Shown here one piece after another: positions 59,337-64,000 of a DNA stretch of 64,000 nucleotides. Numbering within the stretch: the first letter of the stretch is position 1; every line of letters begins with the position of its first letter. Source of the DNA: Gymnothorax reevesii (Eukaryota > Chordata > Actinopteri > Anguilliformes > Muraenidae). The translations under genes were made by a program, and so were the position numbers. The notes beneath the pieces were generated by a model, which was not told where the DNA came from, did not search any database, and was given only the letters and a program-made list of their open reading frames with translations. The stretch covers positions 26,739,719-26,803,718 of the forward strand of contig CM056577.1 in assembly GCA_029721435.1 (NCBI GenBank). Direction: 5' to 3'.

Positions 59337-62300
59337 AGCTATTGTCCACTGACCATTCAACTTCCAACGAGAAAGAAGTCTCCATTCCAGGAGAACCCTG
59401 TGGAGATGCAGGTTTGGATGGACAGGAGGCCTCTTCACAGGGCAAGATTATTCTGAGATCGAGAGAATATTCTGGATTTCCCTAAGCAGATGCCGCACAA
59501 AAGCAGATCCTTGATGAGGGAATATGGAGTAAAAAAGCATGTTTATTGGGCCTTGAACGCAAACTTCCACTTATGCATAAATTATCTCCAAGTCTCATGC
59601 ATTTGCATACCAGTGCTTTTCATGTGTTGAGGGATTGTTTGGTCTCTTAAACTAAATTACGTCAGACATAGCTATGCATGTCATGAATGCTAATATCCAC
59701 TTTGAGCCGTACTGCAAGATATCACATGAAAACAAGTTAATTTCTTATATCAGGCAGGAGCAGGACTAAGCAATAGGCTCATAATTAATGAAGGTTGGAC
59801 TCCTGGCAAACGCAACTTACTCCCTGGAAGATAACAAATAATTTGTGGAAACAATATTGAGCCAATAGTGCTTTGTTTTAAGAAGCTCAAAGAAAATATC
59901 ATGAAACAACTTAAAACAACACACAACCTTAATTCAGCACGAGAGGGACTGTGACAAAAACCAGCATACACAGGGGACCACAGGTCTGAGAGGGAGAACT
60001 GCCGAACTGCCTAGTTCAGTTGTTATTTATAAACCAAATGGCGAAAGCTAGAACAGCAGGCTTCCGCCCGTACCCTGCGTGTGCGATTCGACACCTGCAG
60101 TCCTCTGATATACAGAACAATTAAAACCACGGGGGTTCTCTCATCACCTTGGACTTAAAATATTTATGCAAAACACAGCCAGAGCTTCCTGTCACTGCTG
60201 TTTGCACCACAGCTGTGACAGCAGAAGATTAAGCCGAACCGTGAAAACAAAGTTAGCCTCGTGTCTAGTGCTGGGGGTAGGGGAAATAGAGGGGGGATGA
60301 GGGGTGGGGTGGGGTAGACTGGTATCACTTTGTCATTTCTCGGGTGAGGTCTGTCGACATCAGCAAAAAGACTAACACCGTCGCGACCGGGGCATGTCAC
60401 GCCTCCTCAGTGTCACGGGAAATGCTCTCGCTCTCATGGGAGGAACGTCGAATCAGCCGCTGGAGACGAGCCGCCCCGCCGCGGCTTTCAGGGGACAGCT
60501 TCTGAGGACATGGTGGGGGGTTGCGTGCACAGCATCAAAGTATTAGTTTGTCTCCCTCTGCCTGAGGCGCTTAATGACTGGCCTTATCCCCCGATGGCAC
60601 ATTGTTGCTCTTTTTCAATTATTTCAGTTTTGGCTTTGGTGCTTCGCTAACACAAAACAAGAGCTTAGCGTTGCCGTTGCATTTTAACTCGAGCGCAAAT
60701 CCAAATGTTTTTAATGTTGATTGGAGTAAAGGTTGCCAACCGAATGTCTTGCCAAAGAAGGACCGCCAAGTTATTTCTCTTCCTTGGCTCTACCAGCCAG
60801 CTCCTGCATGCTTGCCATCGCTGTGGCCAGACAGGAGCTTTTTGAAGCCAGGAGAATGAGTCCAATTTGAGGAGGGCAACCAAATATTCAACAGTCAACA
60901 ATCAGATCTGAACTCACTAAACTACTTCACCATCGTTTTAGTGAACAGCCATGCCATATAACGCATGTCCATTTAGCAGGCAGGTTCTGGCCCTCTTGAC
61001 CCTATAGGATTGTTTCTCACTTTGAATGGTTGCTGATCACAATATATACCTGTCATGTGTTACAGGTTTTTTGTCAAACAAAAGAGAAACGAGCAGTGTT
61101 TTTTTAATCACCATTCAAATTTGTTACCATATGCCAGTCCAACAACCATTAACCGTATGAAGGTGTAAAAGCAAGCTGGGAAAATAAATTTAAAAATGAG
61201 GGAAAGCCGAAAGCGCATGGATTTTTAACGATGGTTATAAAATGCAGAGAAAACATTAGAATTCGGGCTGTAATTCTGAGGCAGGCCATTAGTGTAGTGC
61301 GAAAGATCGGGAATTAATTGCAGCCTCTGGGTTGAGAAAGTTTCGAGATAAAGGTTGTCGAGGGAGCAGATTTGGGGTTCTGGTGGCACAGGCGTCGCAA
61401 CAGTCCCAAGAGACGTCTCCGACTGCTTTTTTCATACTCTTGAGGAAGGTGCTTTTCTCTCTCGTGTTACTGTCTGCACAGACAGTCCTTTATTTGCAGC
61501 ATTTTTGGTGCACCTCAAGAGATTCCGGCTTTATTTCCAGATTGACTGTATCAGCCTCTCCGTACCTTCAACTACCATCCCTTATACGTTACACCAGGGA
61601 GTCGTCTCCATTTTCACAATGCATTTTTATATATTTATTTGACTCGTATCAGCTGTTTCTATGCGGAGACACCTTACAATGCGCAGAATGCAAAGGCATA
61701 TTAAGTTATACATTGTTATGGGAATGAGTTCATTTCACATTTTGAGGTATAAACTGTAAAATCCAATGCTAGTTCTGCAAGAAGCTCAAGACATACACTG
61801 CAATGGATTGTACACTTGGAAGTCAGCACCAGCTTTCGCCACTTTGGAGAACTAAGCGAACATTAGGACTGTGTGCACCCCCCCCCCCCAAAAAAAAAGT
61901 ACTGAGGCCTCATTTATCATTGTGGATCCACCTTTTTTACACCCTTTTCCCCCCATTTTGTATGCACTTTTCTCAGCCAAATTTGGGATCTATGAAACCC
62001 AAACCTTATGGGAAAAAGGAAAATACAAACAAAACAAATTACAAATAGTAAAAAATGTAAACTAGAAAAAGTGCAAATAATTAGTGCAATATGCATATGT
62101 AGTAATTGTACTACAATAAACAGGGCCATGAACAAAATACCTAGGACAGCCTCAATCTAGCCCACAACATCTAGCCAACAACAACAAAATCAGGATAGCT
62201 ATATGATCACAAATATAGAAAGGAACCAAATTCTTATGTTGCGTGACATTATTTTTATAATCCTATACTTGATTAATGAGTAGATGTCCCTTTGCACTCA

Positions 62301-63241
62301 AGTGTTTCATGCCACCTGTGAAAGAAGCTACAGCTTAGATAATACAAAGGCCGCGAGTTTCAGATGTTAAAATGGAAAAGGAGTCGTTTTTTAATCCGCA
62401 GCTTGAGGCCCGTTCATCAGTCCTTAAAATTCATTCCTAATGAGCAAAATTATCATTCAGTAAGTAAAATGTCAGTAGAGAAGATGCGTCGCATTTTGGG
62501 CTTCCGTAGGGGAGAGCTGGTACGAAAGTCGCATTTTTCACCTGGATGTCATTTTAAAAGATAACGTTTCAGACCGAAAAAAAAAAATTCGGACCGATTA
62601 ACTACTTTCTTGTGTGCTCTGTCAATATCAGGTGCTAAATCATCACCAAATACATTGACTTCGGCATAGTTTGACGTCAAATGGAAGTTGCGCATTGCTA
62701 CTTTCGACTCATCCAGTCGGGATGAAAGTAATGCACGGGCAGGGCAAAAGTAACATGATCAAATTGAATGGAATCTTTTTAAATTTCTGTCGTTCAAACA
62801 GAAGCAAAAACAGCCAGACATTTGTTTTAAACTTTTTAATTGGCTTCAAATGTTTCAAAAGTGAACGTGAACATGTTTAATGCGCAATCGGTCTATTTAT
62901 AAAAATTATTACTCATCACAGTTGTGACACATATAATGAGTGGCACCATCAGTGCATGCCTCATGCGACCACATTTCAACAGAGAGAGAATTGCCAACCC
63001 AACTTACCTCTGACACAAGCGCAGTCGGACTACAGGAGAGAGCAGGGGGGCATGGAGGAGTCGTGTCTTGGTCGTGTCCTATGTGCAATCCATTGGGGAC
63101 CATGGCGAAATTGCAGGCAGGTTGCGGGCAGACAGACACTTAAGCCCGAATATAAATGCTTTATTTAGCCATTGCTTAAAAACTTTACGACTGTATGTAC
63201 TGTTGTTAGATTGCTGTGTCTTAGTTGTTGTAGTTTTATAT
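59337..63241. other. Intergenic DNA, possible conserved and CpG-rich block 60.2-60.9 kb
   Basis: 60380-60560 is GC- and CpG-rich, followed by a T-rich single-copy block. A C/A run lies at about 61879-61899. ORFs here have no recognisable similarity. No gene is supported. Confidence 0.4.
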
Positions 63242-63276
63242 TGTGAAATAAAAAGTATTTATTAAAAAAAAAAAAC
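63242..63276 (+). terminator. AATAAA plus A12 tract, possible retroposed 3' end
   Basis: gtgaaataaaaagtatttat is followed directly by a run of A. An AATAAA signal about 15 bp before a pure A tract is what a reverse-transcribed polyadenylated RNA leaves. I cannot identify the upstream sequence, so this may be chance in AT-rich DNA. Confidence 0.35.
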
Positions 63277-63504
63277 TTCTCCCCTCCCTGGCGCCCTTTC
63301 TGCTCGCAAGCGCCCCTAGCATCCGCCTAATGACAGGAGCGCCCCTGTTTACACCCATTTTGACAATGGCGTACGGTGATTTACACCCTTTTTGAAGAAC
63401 AGGAGGAATTGGCGACGCAGCTGCTGAGTCAGAGAATTGCAGTGTGTGAGGGAGAGAGGAGCGCGGATTATAGCCTATTTTAAAGAACAATCAAAGCCCC
63501 AGCA

Positions 63505-64000
63505 ATGTCCGGTTAATCGGAGCCATTGGCTGCACTCACAACATGATTTGGGCACCATCGGTGAACGAATTCGTATTTGTGAATCGCAAAAATGTGCGTA
63601 CGATCAATGCCGAAATCATCTGTGACGCCGACATGCTCATAACGAATGTAGTGGCACGGCGGCCTGGCTTTACACATGACTCATTCATCCTGACGCACAG
63701 CAGCGTGGGGGCGAGACTGGGGGCAGGCACTGCGCGTGACGGCTGGCTTCTTGGTGAGTGCATGTAGGCTACACAGTTTACTCATTCATTGAAAGCTGCT
63801 GCTTATAATCATCAATTCAAGGCTGATACTCACCCCATCGTTGTGACTTACAGGTGATAGTGGCTACTTTTTGAGGGAGTAGCTGCTAATTAGCATCCCG
63901 GATCCACAGGGCAGCCAGGAAAGCCAGTATAATGAGGTCCATGCCCGTGCGCGCTGCGTCATGGAGCACGCCATCGGGCTCCTGAAAGGCCGTTGGCGCT
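63505..64000 (+). pseudogene. PIF/Harbinger (HARBI1-like) transposase, 3' cut by window end
   Basis: The frame reads LIGAIGCTHNMIWAP, NEFVFVNRKNVRTINAEIIC, DADMLITNVVARRPGFTHDS, FILTHSSVGARLGAG, then DGWLLG. A 100-bp intron follows (donor GTGAGT at 63754, acceptor ttacag ending 63853). The frame resumes DSGYFLRE, stop (TAG 63880-63882), LLISIPDPQ, then YNEVHARARCVMEHAIGLLK and GRWR. In HARBI1-like DDE nucleases the first Asp is in GAIDCTH; here it is Gly (codon 63528-63530). The second Asp (THDS) and the Glu (VMEHAIG) remain. The lost Asp and the nonsense codon make it inactive. The element continues past the right edge. Confidence 0.88.

Noticed and set aside
61332..61727. 131-codon ORF
   Set aside because: Two frames overlap here with similar length; neither shows a domain or splice-bounded structure.
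62909..63139. Harbinger accessory (Myb-like) protein on the minus strand
   Set aside because: A second Harbinger gene on the opposite strand would be plausible near the transposase, but this frame shows no Myb/SANT pattern I can recognise.

Overview
This looks like a gene-poor stretch of a teleost fish genome. The evidence is AT-rich intergenic DNA with abundant microsatellites and repeat types typical of fish: a DIRS-like tyrosine-recombinase retroelement, Tc1/mariner copies, hAT and TTAA-target MITEs, a PIF/Harbinger transposase, a tRNA-derived SINE and solo LTRs. I found no convincing multi-exon host gene, tRNA gene or rRNA gene. Every protein-like signal I can support belongs to a mobile element, and almost all are broken. 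Species cannot be fixed from the window.

Layout. 0-5.6 kb: a fish SINE-like repeat (about 375-757), AT-rich DNA and a 252-bp TTAA MITE (4611-4862). 5.6-9.1 kb: a rearranged, frameshifted DIRS-like element on the minus strand, with gag and RT remnants and 57-bp inverted repeats. 9.1-13.8 kb: unique-looking DNA. 13.8-15.5 kb: a 5'-truncated LINE fragment, a microsatellite-tailed repeat and an internally deleted Tc1/mariner element with perfect terminal repeats. 16.2-19.1 kb: a 2.8-kb minisatellite with 36/24/26-bp units and a 252-bp higher-order period. 21 kb: a near-perfect 88-nt hairpin. 24.4-27.6 kb: two LTR-like insertions on the minus strand. 30-32.3 kb: a degenerate SINE, an about 88-bp tandem family and an about 256-bp duplication. 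33.4-35.6 kb: two nested TTAA elements, the outer one carrying a short exon. 35.8-36.3 kb: a tRNA-derived SINE with an 8-bp target duplication. 37.7-38.2 kb: a hAT MITE. 41.1-41.8 kb: a solo LTR. 44.2-45.6 kb: a second hAT-like element. 46.6-48.3 kb: another TTAA element with a related exon, interrupted by a hAT foldback element. 51.8-53 kb: tandem repeats. 54.6-55.5 kb: a decayed Tc1 transposase. 59 kb: a TTAA MITE. 63.5-64 kb: a Harbinger transposase pseudogene running off the right edge.

The most interesting signal is the pair of short exons at 33842-34062 (+) and 47866-48062 (-). They encode related basic domains (consensus KxxSDxxRxxTxINIxLAFxxWRxL). Each ends at a splice donor in the same position and phase, and each lies inside a different element with TTAA target sites and terminal inverted repeats. 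The minus-strand copy has a TCTCGCGAGA promoter-type palindrome about 90 bp upstream. This suggests a transposon-borne spliced gene family whose remaining exons are missing here. The rest of the window is intergenic or intronic DNA. Some unique, moderately GC-rich blocks (near 10.4, 36.5-37, 39, 53.5, 58.1 and 60.4 kb) could be conserved regulatory DNA, but that needs a cross-species alignment.
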